Below are positions 1 to 8,022 of a stretch of 64,000 nt of DNA, piece by piece (position 1 is the stretch's first letter; each line of letters opens with the position of its first letter). A program made the position numbers and the translations under genes. The notes beneath the pieces are model-generated. The model worked only from the letters and a program-made list of their open reading frames with translations, did no database searches and was not told where the DNA came from. This DNA is from Desulfomonile tiedjei. GTDB taxonomy: Bacteria > Desulfobacterota > Desulfomonilia > Desulfomonilales > Desulfomonilaceae. The DNA is taken from contig JACRDF010000011.1 of NCBI GenBank assembly GCA_016212925.1, positions 1 through 64,000 of the forward strand, given 5' to 3'.

Positions 1-77
1 TCATATTCCCTGATCAAGAACCGGTACTTCTGGATGTAGTTCCTCTTTATCGTCTGATCTTGGCTGTTGATTCTCAT
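1..77 (-). CDS. N-terminus of a protein cut by the left edge of the window (possible transposase)
   Basis: The first 25 codons of a minus-strand gene are present, starting at an ATG at 77 and running off the window. The visible peptide begins MRINSQDQTIKR and continues with a Tyr/Lys/Arg-rich helix (NYIQKYRFLIREY). A basic, helical N-terminus of this style reminds me of DDE-type transposase leader segments, but 25 residues are too few for a family call. A purine-rich stretch lies upstream of the ATG, but there is no classical Shine-Dalgarno. Only the existence of an open frame with a plausible start is directly seen. Confidence 0.35.
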   Translation of the reverse strand, partial: MRINSQDQTIKRNYIQKYRFLIREY

Positions 78-130
78 GGACTTATTACCCCTGTCTGAGG
101 ATACCTCGTCCACGAATTATCTAACATCTA

Positions 131-205
131 CAATTGCGAGGGCGTGAGCCCGTGGCAATCCCCTACGCGTAAAGGCAGAGATTGCTTCGCTGAGCTCGCA
201 ATGAC
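131..205. repeat. Dispersed palindromic repeat 'ATTGCGAGG…CTCGCAATGAC', copy 1
   Basis: This is an imperfect inverted repeat. It opens with ATTGCGAGGGCGTGAG and closes with AGATTGCTTCGCTGAGCTCGCAATGAC-type sequence. The same ends recur at 3249-3335, 5741-5786 and 13344-13475. It lies downstream of yggS and has no coding potential of its own. Confidence 0.75.
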
Positions 206-254
206 ATGGTAAAGTCGCTGCCTGTCCCACCATGAAATCCATAGCGGCCATTTT

Positions 255-944
255 TCATGCAGCTCGGGGTCCAAAAAGCGCGGTGCCAATCCTGACCAGA
301 GTCGCGCCCTCTTCGACAGCGACCTCGAAATCCCCGGTCATTCCCATGGACAATTCGTCCATATCCGCGGTGAGGATCGCTCGGGCGATAAGTGTTTCAC
401 TCAGTTCCCTGAGACGCGCAAAATAGGGCCTGGCCCGGTCCGGGTCATCGAAAAAAGGCGGCATGGTCATGAGCCCTTTCAGTTGGAGGAACGGTAGGCG
501 CCTTATAGCATCCACCATTCCTTCCACCTGATCTTCCGGAATTCCCGACTTCTGGGGCTCTCCGGACAGGTTCACCTGAATCATGACCTCGACGACCCTT
601 TCCGCAAGTGAGGCCCTACCATCCAGGGCAGAAGCCAGCCTTGCGTCATCCACCGTCTCGATCACGTCGAACAGGGCAACGGCCTTTCCTGCTTTATTCC
701 TCTGAAGGTGGCCGATCATGTGCAATTTTACACGGTCCCGAGTTTCCGCAGCGGTCTCCTGTTCGGCTTCCTGCAGATAATTGTGGCCGATGATATTTAT
801 GCCCGCGGATATGGCTTCTGCAATCCCCTGCCGGCCTTGGCCCTTGGCTGCGGCCACAATTCGGACCGCGTCAGGGCTTCGGCCTGCACGCGTTGCCGAC
901 GAAGCGATTCTGGCCCTTATTTTGGCAAGATTCTCAGCTATCAT
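255..944 (-). CDS. yggS: YggS-family pyridoxal phosphate homeostasis protein
   Basis: This is a 229-residue protein of the YggS/PROSC family, which are cytoplasmic single-domain PLP-binding TIM barrels that buffer free PLP and affect amino-acid and keto-acid pools. The family pattern is visible: an N-terminal helix MIAENLAKIRARI, the PLP-lysine strand IVAAAKGQ near residue 34, the HMIGHLQRNK motif, and the C-terminal SMGMTGDFEVAVEEGATLVRIGTALFG block. The phosphate-binding part of that block (MGMTGDF, VRIGTALFG) is intact and the length is normal. The start at 944 has only a weak ribosome binding site. It is transcribed in the same direction as maf but is separated from it by a large palindromic element, so the two are probably independent units. 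Confidence 0.93.
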   Translation of the reverse strand: MIAENLAKIRARIASSATRAGRSPDAVRIVAAAKGQGRQGIAEAISAGINIIGHNYLQEAEQETAAETRDRVKLHMIGHLQRNKAGKAVALFDVIETVDDARLASALDGRASLAERVVEVMIQVNLSGEPQKSGIPEDQVEGMVDAIRRLPFLQLKGLMTMPPFFDDPDRARPYFARLRELSETLIARAILTADMDELSMGMTGDFEVAVEEGATLVRIGTALFGPRAA

Positions 945-988
945 GGCTTATAGTTGGCTGTAAAACCTATGAGTTTTTTGAAGAGTGA

Positions 989-1020
989 CCGGGGAGGCCG
1001 AACAAAAAGGGCCTCCCCGG
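989..1020. terminator. Strong stem-loop between yggS and the 1026-1282 element
   Basis: An 11-bp perfect stem (CCGGGGAGGCC pairing with GGCCTCCCCGG) encloses a 10-base A-rich loop. It lies upstream of yggS and downstream of maf on the minus strand, so it could end the maf transcript. No clear U-tract follows on either strand, which makes factor-independent termination uncertain. Confidence 0.4.
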
Positions 1021-1025
1021 ACCGC

Positions 1026-1282
1026 CATAGGCGTTAAAATAACATGCCTCTCCGAATTTGTGAGCCCCAGAGGGGCTCAATGATAGTAGCCCGGCAATTC
1101 ATTGCCGGGTGACCGATGAGCAATAATTCAGTTCTGCGTTCCCGAGGGCCGCCCGGCGGAGTGATCCTCCGGGCGGCCCTCGGGAACGCAGAAGGTTCTA
1201 CTGGCCGCTCATTCCCGGCGATAAATCGCCGGGCTACTGTCGGGATGTCCCTCCGGGACAACAGCTTGTTTTAACGCCTATG
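1026..1282. repeat. Large palindromic (MITE/REP-like) element with nested inverted repeats
   Basis: The element is bounded by inverted ends: CATAGGCGTTAAAATAA at the left and the complement of CATAGGCGTTAAAACAA at the right. Inside lie a second inverted pair (TAGCCCGGCAAT… and …ATCGCCGGGCTA) and a central hairpin at 1134-1191 with 27-bp arms, one mismatch and a GTGA loop. The element fills almost all of the yggS-maf gap, so nothing else is seen in that gap except the stem-loop at 989-1020. Confidence 0.8.
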
Positions 1283-1330
1283 CCCCAGCATGCTTTCAAA
1301 TGCTACTCATTCTGCAAACACTTACAAGCC

Positions 1331-1939
1331 TCACGCCAAGAAGTCAAAAATTCCCAATTCTTGTAGGTCACGCGCTACCTCGCACAGCGGCAGTCCCACC
1401 ACGTTGGTGTATGATCCTGAAATTCGTTCCACGATGGCCGAGCCGAACCCTTGTATGGCGTACGCTCCCGCCTTGTCCATGGGCTCTCCGGTCCGTACGT
1501 AACCCGCAATCTGTTGCTTAGAGAGGTCTCTTATATTCACGGCGGATTCGGCGTACCGCACCCGATCTTTCGCGGGGAACGCGGAGTTGACCAGAGCGTA
1601 CCCGGTGTAGACCAAATGGGCTCGACCGGCCAGCCTTGCCAGCATCGCGCGCGCTTCTTTTTCATCGGCCGGCTTCCCTAGAATCCGACCGTCAATTACC
1701 ACAATGGTATCCGCGCCCAGCACCCATTTCCCAAGAAACTGCTCCGAAACCTCCTTGGCCTTGGCCAGAGCCAGTCGCTGAACACTCTCCTGAGGAGATT
1801 CTCCGGCGATGAGGCTTTCATCAATAGAAGACGGGACGGCCCGGAACCTGATGCCCACGGAATTCATCAGGAATTTTCTCCTGGGGGAACCCGAGGCAAG
1901 TATAAGGTCCACGTCCGGCGAAGTTTTTTGAATGGCCAT
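1331..1939 (-). CDS. maf: Maf family nucleoside triphosphate pyrophosphatase
   Basis: This is a 202-residue Maf-family house-cleaning pyrophosphatase that hydrolyses non-canonical or dTTP/UTP-type nucleotides to monophosphates in the cytoplasm. The N-terminal substrate loop (ILASGSPRRKFLM), the SSIDES acidic segment, the VLGADTIVVIDG strand with the catalytic acidic residues, and the GYAIQGFGS-like motif (AYAIQGFGSAIV) are all present. The start at 1939 is supported by AGGAGAG just upstream. The length is normal for the family. The separating palindromic element downstream suggests a monocistronic or separately ended unit. Confidence 0.93.
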   Translation of the reverse strand: MAIQKTSPDVDLILASGSPRRKFLMNSVGIRFRAVPSSIDESLIAGESPQESVQRLALAKAKEVSEQFLGKWVLGADTIVVIDGRILGKPADEKEARAMLARLAGRAHLVYTGYALVNSAFPAKDRVRYAESAVNIRDLSKQQIAGYVRTGEPMDKAGAYAIQGFGSAIVERISGSYTNVVGLPLCEVARDLQELGIFDFLA

Positions 1940-2015
1940 GTCTCTCCTATAAGGGAAGTGGGACGAAATGTGAAGGGTGGCTGTTCAACTGCGCGAAAAG
2001 AAGGCCCAATACCAA

Positions 2016-2104
2016 TTCACCGCAGAGGTCGCAGAGAACGCAGAGAAGAGGTACGGCGCGCACGGCCGTGCGCGCCGTACACTCGGCGATCTCCGCGGTG
2101 AGAA
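2016..2104. repeat. 'CACCGCAGAG' dispersed repeat, copy 1, with 30-bp perfect palindrome
   Basis: The repeat opens with TTCACCGCAGAGGTCGCAGA and closes with GATCTCCGCGGTGAGAA. Its core at 2051-2080 is a perfect 30-bp palindrome (arms GTACGGCGCGCACGG). A second copy lies at 33098-33189. It sits between maf and hldD. Confidence 0.75.
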
Positions 2105-2116
2105 ATTTCTTACTTA

Positions 2117-3169
2117 TCAGTCTTCTCCTGTTTCGCCCCTTGGGTCCTGTTCCAAGTAATTTGAAACATAGTCTCGAACCGCGTCTTCCAGAGAGGAGAA
2201 CGGTTCGGAATATCCAGCGGCACGCAATTTGTCCGTTTCCGCGCGAGTGTGGTATTGATAGCGGCTTTCCAACCCGGGAGGCATGTCTATGTATTCTATG
2301 TTCGGGCTCTGTCCCAGCGCGGAAAAGACCGCACCGACCAGGTCATTGAAGTTCCTGGGATTCCCCGTACCCGCGTTGAATATGCCGTTGATGTCAGGTT
2401 TCTCGAGAAAGTGGAGAGTTATTTTCACAGCGTCCCTGACATAGATGAAATCACGGCATTGTTCACCATCTTTGTATTCGGGCCGATAGGACTTGAAAAG
2501 TTTTACCTTGCCGGACTTCTTGATCTGAAAGTACGATCGGATCGCTACGCTGCGCATGTCGGCCTTATGGTATTCGTTAGGCCCGAACACGTTGAAGTAC
2601 TTCAACCCCACGGACCGTTTAACAAATCCTGTTCTCAAAGCCCACAAATCGAAGATCTGCTTGGAGTAGCCGTACCCGTTCAACGGGCGCAGATCAGGGA
2701 CGGAATGGTGTTCGTCCGAATATCCGGCCGAGCCGTCGCCGTAAGTGGCGGCGCTTGACGCATATATGAAGCGAACGCCTTCCTTGGCCGCGAACCGCGA
2801 TGCCAGCCTCCGAGAAAACCCATAATTGTTGTCCATGAGGTAGTCCGCGTCTCTTTCAGTGGTGGAACTACACGCCCCCATATGGAAGACAGCCCATATC
2901 CCGCTGTCGAACAGTCCCCTTTCAAGTTTGGCCTGGAAATCATCTTTATGTTCGTAGTCAAGGAAATTCAGGTCCAGAAGGTTTTTCCACTTATCGGCTT
3001 TTCCAAGGCGATCGACGATCAGAATCCTGTTCTCACCGGCCTCATTTAAGACCTTCACGATATTGCTGCCAATGAATCCGGCACCACCCGTTACTATTAT
3101 CAAGGAACCACTTAGCCTCCCTGAAGGGATTTCTCCACGGAAACCCGTGCGTGCCGTTAGATTGTCCAT
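2117..3169 (-). CDS. hldD: ADP-glyceromanno-heptose 6-epimerase
   Basis: This is a 350-residue extended SDR epimerase. It converts ADP-D-glycero-D-manno-heptose to the L-glycero form used for the lipopolysaccharide inner core, which points to an outer membrane. The Rossmann motif VTGGAGFIGSNI lies near residue 28. ASSAATYG carries the catalytic Ser/Thr, YGYSKQIFD is the YxxxK pair, and FNVFGPNEYHKADMRSVA is diagnostic for HldD. The start was set at the ATG at 3169. The longer frame to 3289 reads into a dispersed repeat, and its extra residues (SRGTRDFAPRND) are repeat-derived. No other LPS gene is adjacent. Confidence 0.93.
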   Translation of the reverse strand: MDNLTARTGFRGEIPSGRLSGSLIIVTGGAGFIGSNIVKVLNEAGENRILIVDRLGKADKWKNLLDLNFLDYEHKDDFQAKLERGLFDSGIWAVFHMGACSSTTERDADYLMDNNYGFSRRLASRFAAKEGVRFIYASSAATYGDGSAGYSDEHHSVPDLRPLNGYGYSKQIFDLWALRTGFVKRSVGLKYFNVFGPNEYHKADMRSVAIRSYFQIKKSGKVKLFKSYRPEYKDGEQCRDFIYVRDAVKITLHFLEKPDINGIFNAGTGNPRNFNDLVGAVFSALGQSPNIEYIDMPPGLESRYQYHTRAETDKLRAAGYSEPFSSLEDAVRDYVSNYLEQDPRGETGED

Positions 3170-3248
3170 TTTTGGGCGCTTATTTGCAACCCAAATTGAT
3201 CGGTTTTCGTAACTCTTCACTTCACGCGTGGGGATTGTCGGTTCTCTG

Positions 3249-3335
3249 TCATTGCGAGGAGCAAAGTCCCGCGTTCCGCGGGAAAGCAATCTCAGCGCTC
3301 AAAGCCAGAGATTGCTTCGCTGCGCTCGCAATGAC
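3249..3335. repeat. Dispersed palindromic repeat 'ATTGCGAGG…CTCGCAATGAC', copy 2
   Basis: The ends TCATTGCGAGGAGC and GCGCTCGCAATGAC are inverted, with AGCAATCTCAG and AGAGATTGCTTC forming a second inverted pair inside. It lies in the upstream region of hldD and explains the spurious N-terminal extension of that frame. Confidence 0.8.
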
Positions 3336-3481
3336 GTATTTCGCGCGAGCTGTCTCCGTCGCAAGACTAAACAGTTACCGTTTTTTCGGCAAGGTTTCGG
3401 GTACGAGCGGGGAATATGTTCGAAAGAATAAAGGCGGGTTGGAAAACCCGCCCCTACAGATGCCGAGCGTAGGGCGATTGT

Positions 3482-5620
3482 CTATCTTCCGACGCTTGAT
3501 TGCGGCGCCAACAAACCCCTGGTAAGAGCATTGAGAGCGTCGATCGCGGCCCCATCTTGGCGTTTCACCGCTTCGGCCCGAGCCTCGCTGTATACCTGCT
3601 TCAGAGACTTTTGCAGCGGCTCGCTGCAGGGATATTGCTTCACTGCATCAGAAAGCCGCTTCAGCCCTCTGAGCCAATGTTGCTTTTCCGTGTTCCAGCT
3701 TTGCTGTTCTTCCTGTTTTATCTTTTCTTCCTCGGCCGGACCTGCCTTCGCTGCGTCCGCGGTAACCGGCCGGGCCGCAACGGCCATTTCCGGCTTAGCG
3801 GCCTGGACCTTAGCCGCCAATCGTTTCTTCTCTCTGTCTTCCGCGGCTGCTAAGGCGACGACAAGTTCATAAATGGCGGCCTGACGAGTCCAGTTATCGA
3901 TAAGATGACGGAATTTGACTTCAAATGGGGCCATTCCTCTCGCTACCTTTATCATCTCGATATTCTGGTCAAGTTGCTTGATCAACTCCTCGCGAAAGTT
4001 CTCATCCTTCACTGCCATAGACCGAATTAGCGTGCTGAATTGCGGGGAGTCGGTGGGTACCCGGACCACACCCCTCTTGGTCTTATAACCGACTTGCCCG
4101 TAGCGTCGCCACATTTCTATAGATTCAGTTTGGGCCACGGGGCCCAACCCCAATTCATTCTCGAGGACTTTTCGGAAAAGCGGCTCATACTTGTTGAGTA
4201 CCAGGTTAGCTATACCTTGGCTAGCTGCGTTGCTGAACTGATAGGCAATCAGTTTCATAGGGTCGGAAATCACGCCGTATGAGTCGAAGGCTGACCTGTA
4301 AACGGCCCGATCTTGCTCGCGAGATCTCTTCGCTGCTTTAGCCGGATCAAAATCGAACCCCTCCTTTTCTTCCGCGGTGGTCTCGATTCTTATCTGTTTC
4401 TCTTTGTTCAGCACCGCGTAGGCATGGCCGGGAATCAAAAAGCCCTTAACATCCAATTTGGCGTCGCGGGCAATAAGCGTGTAAAGGATGGAACCACTCA
4501 AGCATTGATACTTATGATCGTCGACGACACTCTTGGCTGACATGCCGTCAAACGCATGATAATCGCGCAGAGCATTCTTCTTTAGCCAGATGAAAAGTTC
4601 CTTGGCCCGCTCCTCATCATCTCGTATGCTTGCTGTCGCAGTGACGGCATTTTCTTTTAGACTCTTCAGTTCGGCCAGAACACGCTTATGGTCTTCCGGG
4701 GTGCCTGGAGAGGCTTTTACGAATGCCTCATACGGATCGGAAAAGCGCTGCCGAGGGATTTCGTCAGGGCTGCAAAAAAAGAGCTTGTGCAGCGACTGCG
4801 GTAATTCATGACGATCGGGGACCTTGTCTGTCAGGTTCACCGCTCTTCCCAGTACTTGAACCGTGAGGATCCGCAAAATGTAATTGACAATCATCTGAGA
4901 ATTCAATTGCCTGGCGAATCGAGGGTGGCTGAGCAGGAATTCGTTAACCAGCTTTTTCAAGCCTTCGACTATCTGATCGGCTTGTGGACCGATCATTAGT
5001 TTGGTAACAAGCAAAGCCCAGTCATATGGCGGCGGGGAGAGCAAGGCCGACATGTACAGTCTCTTCATCAAGTAAGGGTCACCCTTGAACCGGGAATCCC
5101 GGGACAGGGCTGCCGGAGCGTAGGTCATAACAGCGGCGAAATAATTGCCCGTGTCTTCATAGCGCCATCCTGCAAGGCAAACCTCGTCATAAACAATGTG
5201 GCCGTCCAGGCTTCGAGACATGTTCAAGTATTGGTCGCCTTCGGGAATGTAACCCAAACCATAGTTCAATTGGGCCAAATATAGATATGCTTCGGGACTG
5301 GTCGGCCGTGCCAGCGCAGCGCGAAGAAAATACTTCGTTGCCTCGGTCTCCTGCAAGCGGGCTTTGCTCTTCTTCTTGCCCTCACCCATTTGCATCAAAC
5401 CAAGCTTGATAAGGGCATAGTAGTTTTCAGGATCGGCTTTAATAACCTCCTGAAATTTTTCCATGACCACGACGGAATTTCCACCGTCCTTTTCAGCCTC
5501 GAACGCTGCCAATAGCAGATCGTCCGGACTCTTTTGGTCCGCAGCCAAAACAATGGGTGAGCTGGCCAAAGCCGAGACGAAGACCAGAAAGCATCCTAGA
5601 AGCAGGCCGCTTGCCTTCAT
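3482..5620 (-). CDS. Secreted TPR / transglutaminase-like protein of unknown function
   Basis: This is a 712-residue protein with a cleavable signal peptide (MKASGLLLGCFLVFVSALASS, predicted to end at VLAA). Residues about 35-135 look like tetratricopeptide helices (AFEAEKDGGNSVVVMEKFQEV, then NYYALIKLGLMQMGEGKKKS and PTSPEAYLYLAQLNYGLG). Around Cys373 (YQCLSGSILYTLIA) and His399 (IPGHAYAVL) the pattern matches the Cys-His dyad of transglutaminase-like/SirB1-like folds. The acidic third residue may be in RIETTAEE. The C-terminal third is helical, with an Ala/Lys/Glu-rich stretch. It is probably periplasmic and acts as a peptidase-like or scaffold protein. Substrate and partners are unknown. 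It stands alone on the minus strand. Confidence 0.7.
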   Translation of the reverse strand: MKASGLLLGCFLVFVSALASSPIVLAADQKSPDDLLLAAFEAEKDGGNSVVVMEKFQEVIKADPENYYALIKLGLMQMGEGKKKSKARLQETEATKYFLRAALARPTSPEAYLYLAQLNYGLGYIPEGDQYLNMSRSLDGHIVYDEVCLAGWRYEDTGNYFAAVMTYAPAALSRDSRFKGDPYLMKRLYMSALLSPPPYDWALLVTKLMIGPQADQIVEGLKKLVNEFLLSHPRFARQLNSQMIVNYILRILTVQVLGRAVNLTDKVPDRHELPQSLHKLFFCSPDEIPRQRFSDPYEAFVKASPGTPEDHKRVLAELKSLKENAVTATASIRDDEERAKELFIWLKKNALRDYHAFDGMSAKSVVDDHKYQCLSGSILYTLIARDAKLDVKGFLIPGHAYAVLNKEKQIRIETTAEEKEGFDFDPAKAAKRSREQDRAVYRSAFDSYGVISDPMKLIAYQFSNAASQGIANLVLNKYEPLFRKVLENELGLGPVAQTESIEMWRRYGQVGYKTKRGVVRVPTDSPQFSTLIRSMAVKDENFREELIKQLDQNIEMIKVARGMAPFEVKFRHLIDNWTRQAAIYELVVALAAAEDREKKRLAAKVQAAKPEMAVAARPVTADAAKAGPAEEEKIKQEEQQSWNTEKQHWLRGLKRLSDAVKQYPCSEPLQKSLKQVYSEARAEAVKRQDGAAIDALNALTRGLLAPQSSVGR

Positions 5621-5740
5621 CGGTTACCCCTTTGCAGAGATTGGAATGCCGCACTGTATCAAAAAAAACCAGTGATGTCAATTAGTAATAGAACAGAAGG
5701 GGGCATCCCTCAGTTGCGAGCGGCGATTTTCACTTCTCTT

Positions 5741-5786
5741 TCATTGCGAAGAGTGAAATCCCGCTTTCCATCGGGGTCGCAATGAC
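5741..5786. repeat. Dispersed palindromic repeat, short copy 3
   Basis: A short version of the ATTGCGAGG family: TCATTGCGAAGAGTGAAATC at the left and GGTCGCAATGAC at the right. It is internally deleted relative to copy 2. Confidence 0.65.
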
Positions 5787-5835
5787 AGTCTTTCCCCGAC
5801 GTAACCGAATGCTCGGAGGGTCGCGCAAAAAACAA

Positions 5836-5864
5836 ATGACAAAATACGAATCCTAACGTAAATT
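5836..5864 (+). promoter_or_regulatory. Possible sigma70-type promoter for the UGA-containing small gene
   Basis: ATGACA at 5836-5841 (one mismatch to TTGACA) and TAAATT at 5859-5864 (4 of 6 to TATAAT) are 17 bases apart. This would give a leader of about 35 bases before the strong ribosome binding site at 5897-5903. The promoter is inferred from sequence only. Confidence 0.4.
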
Positions 5865-5906
5865 AACTTGCCCTCAAAAGCAGGGGGTGAGGTGAAAGGA
5901 GGTAAG

Positions 5907-6182
5907 ATGTTGTTTTCCAAGTTATTGAAGTTGTTTGTTATCATGGCCGCATTGACCCTAGCAATGGCGCCCTGTTTCGCGGAAGCCGGTTGAGCCGGTT
6001 GCTTCCCCTCCTGGTCAGGAGGAAGCGTCTCTTATTCGCCGGGATCTTCGTACGGTGGATACAGTGCTTACGGCTACGGCTACGGTGCGGCAGACTATGG
6101 GTACACCACCCAAGTGGACCGTCCACGACCTAAGTCCTCTAAAGCCAAGAACCGCGCGCCGCAAACCAAGCCGGCCAATTAG
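5907..6182 (+). CDS. Candidate new selenoprotein: small secreted Gly/Tyr-rich protein with in-frame UGA (U-x-x-C)
   Basis: An ATG at 5907 with a near-perfect ribosome binding site (AAAGGAGG, 5 bases upstream) opens a signal peptide (MLFSKLLKLFVIMAAL…APCFA). After 28 codons the frame meets TGA at 5991. It then stays open for 62 more codons to a TAG at 6180. The continuing sequence is Gly/Tyr-rich (SYGGYSAYGYGYGAADYGY) and ends in a basic tail. Read as selenocysteine, the motif is U29-Ala-Gly-Cys32, a redox-type UxxC, just after the predicted cleavage site (CFA|EAG). A hairpin with a GGUC loop lies 19 bases after the UGA. If UGA stops translation, the product is little more than a bare signal peptide. 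The alternative is a nonsense-mutated pseudogene or a sequencing error in a Cys (TGC) codon. The function is unknown. The product would be exported to the periplasm or outer surface. I recognise no family. Confidence 0.5.
5994..6029 (+). promoter_or_regulatory. Candidate bacterial SECIS hairpin just after the UGA
   Basis: The arms 6001-6006 (GCTTCC) and 6021-6026 (GGAAGC) pair perfectly. A two-base CC bulge follows on the 5' side, then a 4-bp stem (TCCT with AGGA), and the loop is GGTC at 6013-6016. In E. coli fdhF the SelB-binding hairpin also presents a GGUC loop with a 5'-side bulge a few pairs below it, about 18 bases after its UGA. Here the distance is 19. The hairpin lies wholly in the coding frame, as bacterial SECIS elements do. 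The structure is seen in sequence. Its role is inferred. Confidence 0.5.
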
Positions 6183-6249
6183 ATAGGATCTGGTCGAACG
6201 ACCTGCCGGAAGCCTTAGGATAAAAACCTGATTCTGCAAATGAGCAAGC

Positions 6250-6275
6250 GGGTGACCTTTGCGCAAAGGTCACCC
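6250..6275 (+). terminator. Perfect 26-bp palindrome downstream of the UGA-containing gene
   Basis: GGGTGACCTTTGC is followed immediately by its complement, giving a 12-bp stem with a minimal loop. It lies 68 bases after the TAG of the small gene and could end its transcript. No U-tract follows. The rest of 6183-6546 has no convincing gene. It should hold the promoter of the efflux locus. Confidence 0.4.
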
Positions 6276-6546
6276 TCGCTACCTCTTCAAAATTCCCCTG
6301 ATTGCCATCCGAAACCACAAAAAAGAACCCATAGGCATTATGCATCTGAGGTGAAAAGTCTTTTGCAGATGACAGGCAGAGGTCTGCCATGATATGGTCC
6401 GCCCGCGCGAGAAATCTTCCATAGGTTTGTATGTAAATAGATAGCAAGATTTTTTGTCATTTGTACGGAGGCTTGGTGTCCAACTTGGCCTTCGGTACTT
6501 GCAATGATTGCCGGGCCCTCGCTTGCGCCCGGTTTTGGGAGGAATC

Positions 6547-8022
6547 ATGAGAGCTGCTGGTCCAGTGGCTATTATCGTTGCGCTATCTCTATTCCCGGCT
6601 GGCTGTGTGGCTCTAAGGCCGTGGGCACAGCACCATCAGACGGTCCCACAAGTCGCCGCTCTCCCCGATTCCGGATCTTTCCACTCACCTAGCGCTAAGC
6701 GTGCCCCAGAAAGGCTGACTTTGGAGCAATGCATTGAGATCGCGCGGGCGAACAACCCATCCCTGGCCGCGGGAATGTGGGATGTGCAAACTGCACTTGC
6801 TCAGTGGAACATTGCGTCTGCCGAACGATGGCCAAATTTACGAGGTACGGCCGGTTATACCAGCTATCTGCAAAATCAGAGGCTGGTACCCGTCCGTAAG
6901 AACAACGATCCGGGCATGTTCAGCTCAAGCATTTTTGCCGGCGACATCATACTAAGGTTACCGTTGTTTACCGGCGGACGCATCACGAGTGAGATCAACG
7001 CTACGAATCTCCTGAGCCAAGCGGCTAACCATCGTCTTGCTCGCACCTGGGAAGAGCTGTTATTCAATGTTTCCAGCACGTTCTATACAATTTTGGGACA
7101 AAGACCCCTGATTGAATCCTTGCGGTTTTCTACCGATGTATTAAAGAGGCAGCGCCAGAGAGTCTTGGACATGATGAGGGTCGGTAAGGCCGCCAAGGTG
7201 GACGTTTTGCGCACGGAAGTGAGACTTTCAGATCTTGACCAGCGCCTGGTACGCGAACAGACGGTTTTGGAAATACAACGGCGCTTACTCGCCACTCTTA
7301 TGGGAATTGGAGACCGCAGCGGGCCCATTGCGGTTCAAGGTGACCTGAGGCTGAGCCAGCGAGCGCTGGACGTTCATGGAGCCATTGCAATGGCTTACGC
7401 GGAGCGCGGGGACTATCGGGCGGCAAGAGCCTCTTTGGCAGCCCAAACCGCCAAAGTCAACTCAGCACGGGCAGCCCGATGGCCCACAGTATCGCTGGCA
7501 GGCAGTTACGGAACCAGGGCTGCCGCGGGCATCACGGACAATGCCGCTGCGTTTATAAACAGGTTCGTTAGGACGCCCCCGCCACTCGGGCAGGGCACCA
7601 CTTTCAATTCCCCCGGAGTCTCCGCATCCCTGCCGGTTGGAAACATCGGGGTCGTGGCTGATTACGCGATTTTTGACGGCGGCCGAATCAGGGGACAAAT
7701 CAGCGAGCAAGAGGCGAGGCTTGCCTCTGCCCAGGCCAATTTGCGGAAGCTTGAACTCCAGATTAGGCAGGATGTGGAGACCGCCGTGCTGAATGTCAGC
7801 TCTGCACAACAACGGGTCCAAGCCACCCGGAAGGCAATTGAACAGGCCAAGGAGAGCTTTCGGATCGAGAGCGAAAAGTATGACCTGGGTAAAGGTTCGA
7901 TCACGGACGTTCTGGATGCCCAAGGCGCCATGCTAGATGCTCAGACAAATTATTACAGGGCCCTCGCTGAATACAACATCGCTCTCGCGCAGTTGGGCCT
8001 TGCAACGGGAGAGAAGCGATGA
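6547..8022 (+). CDS. TolC-family outer membrane efflux lipoprotein
   Basis: This is a 491-residue outer membrane factor that forms the trimeric exit duct of a tripartite efflux pump. The ATG at 6547 is preferred over one at 6508 because GGGAGGA sits just upstream and a lipoprotein signal follows directly (…SLFPAGC, lipobox Cys20). Two OEP repeats are visible. The first (LTLEQCIEIARANNPSLAAG) runs from about residue 55. The second carries the matching ADYAIFDGGRIRGQISEQEARL segment near 385, with the coiled-coil helices and the typical EYNIALAQLGLATG end. It heads a locus with a periplasmic adaptor and an RND pump downstream on the same strand, so the three should work together. Confidence 0.92.
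   Translation: MRAAGPVAIIVALSLFPAGCVALRPWAQHHQTVPQVAALPDSGSFHSPSAKRAPERLTLEQCIEIARANNPSLAAGMWDVQTALAQWNIASAERWPNLRGTAGYTSYLQNQRLVPVRKNNDPGMFSSSIFAGDIILRLPLFTGGRITSEINATNLLSQAANHRLARTWEELLFNVSSTFYTILGQRPLIESLRFSTDVLKRQRQRVLDMMRVGKAAKVDVLRTEVRLSDLDQRLVREQTVLEIQRRLLATLMGIGDRSGPIAVQGDLRLSQRALDVHGAIAMAYAERGDYRAARASLAAQTAKVNSARAARWPTVSLAGSYGTRAAAGITDNAAAFINRFVRTPPPLGQGTTFNSPGVSASLPVGNIGVVADYAIFDGGRIRGQISEQEARLASAQANLRKLELQIRQDVETAVLNVSSAQQRVQATRKAIEQAKESFRIESEKYDLGKGSITDVLDAQGAMLDAQTNYYRALAEYNIALAQLGLATGEKR

Noticed and set aside
1034-1261. 75-residue minus-strand frame
   Set aside because: It lies entirely inside the large palindromic element. Its sequence is dictated by the repeat.
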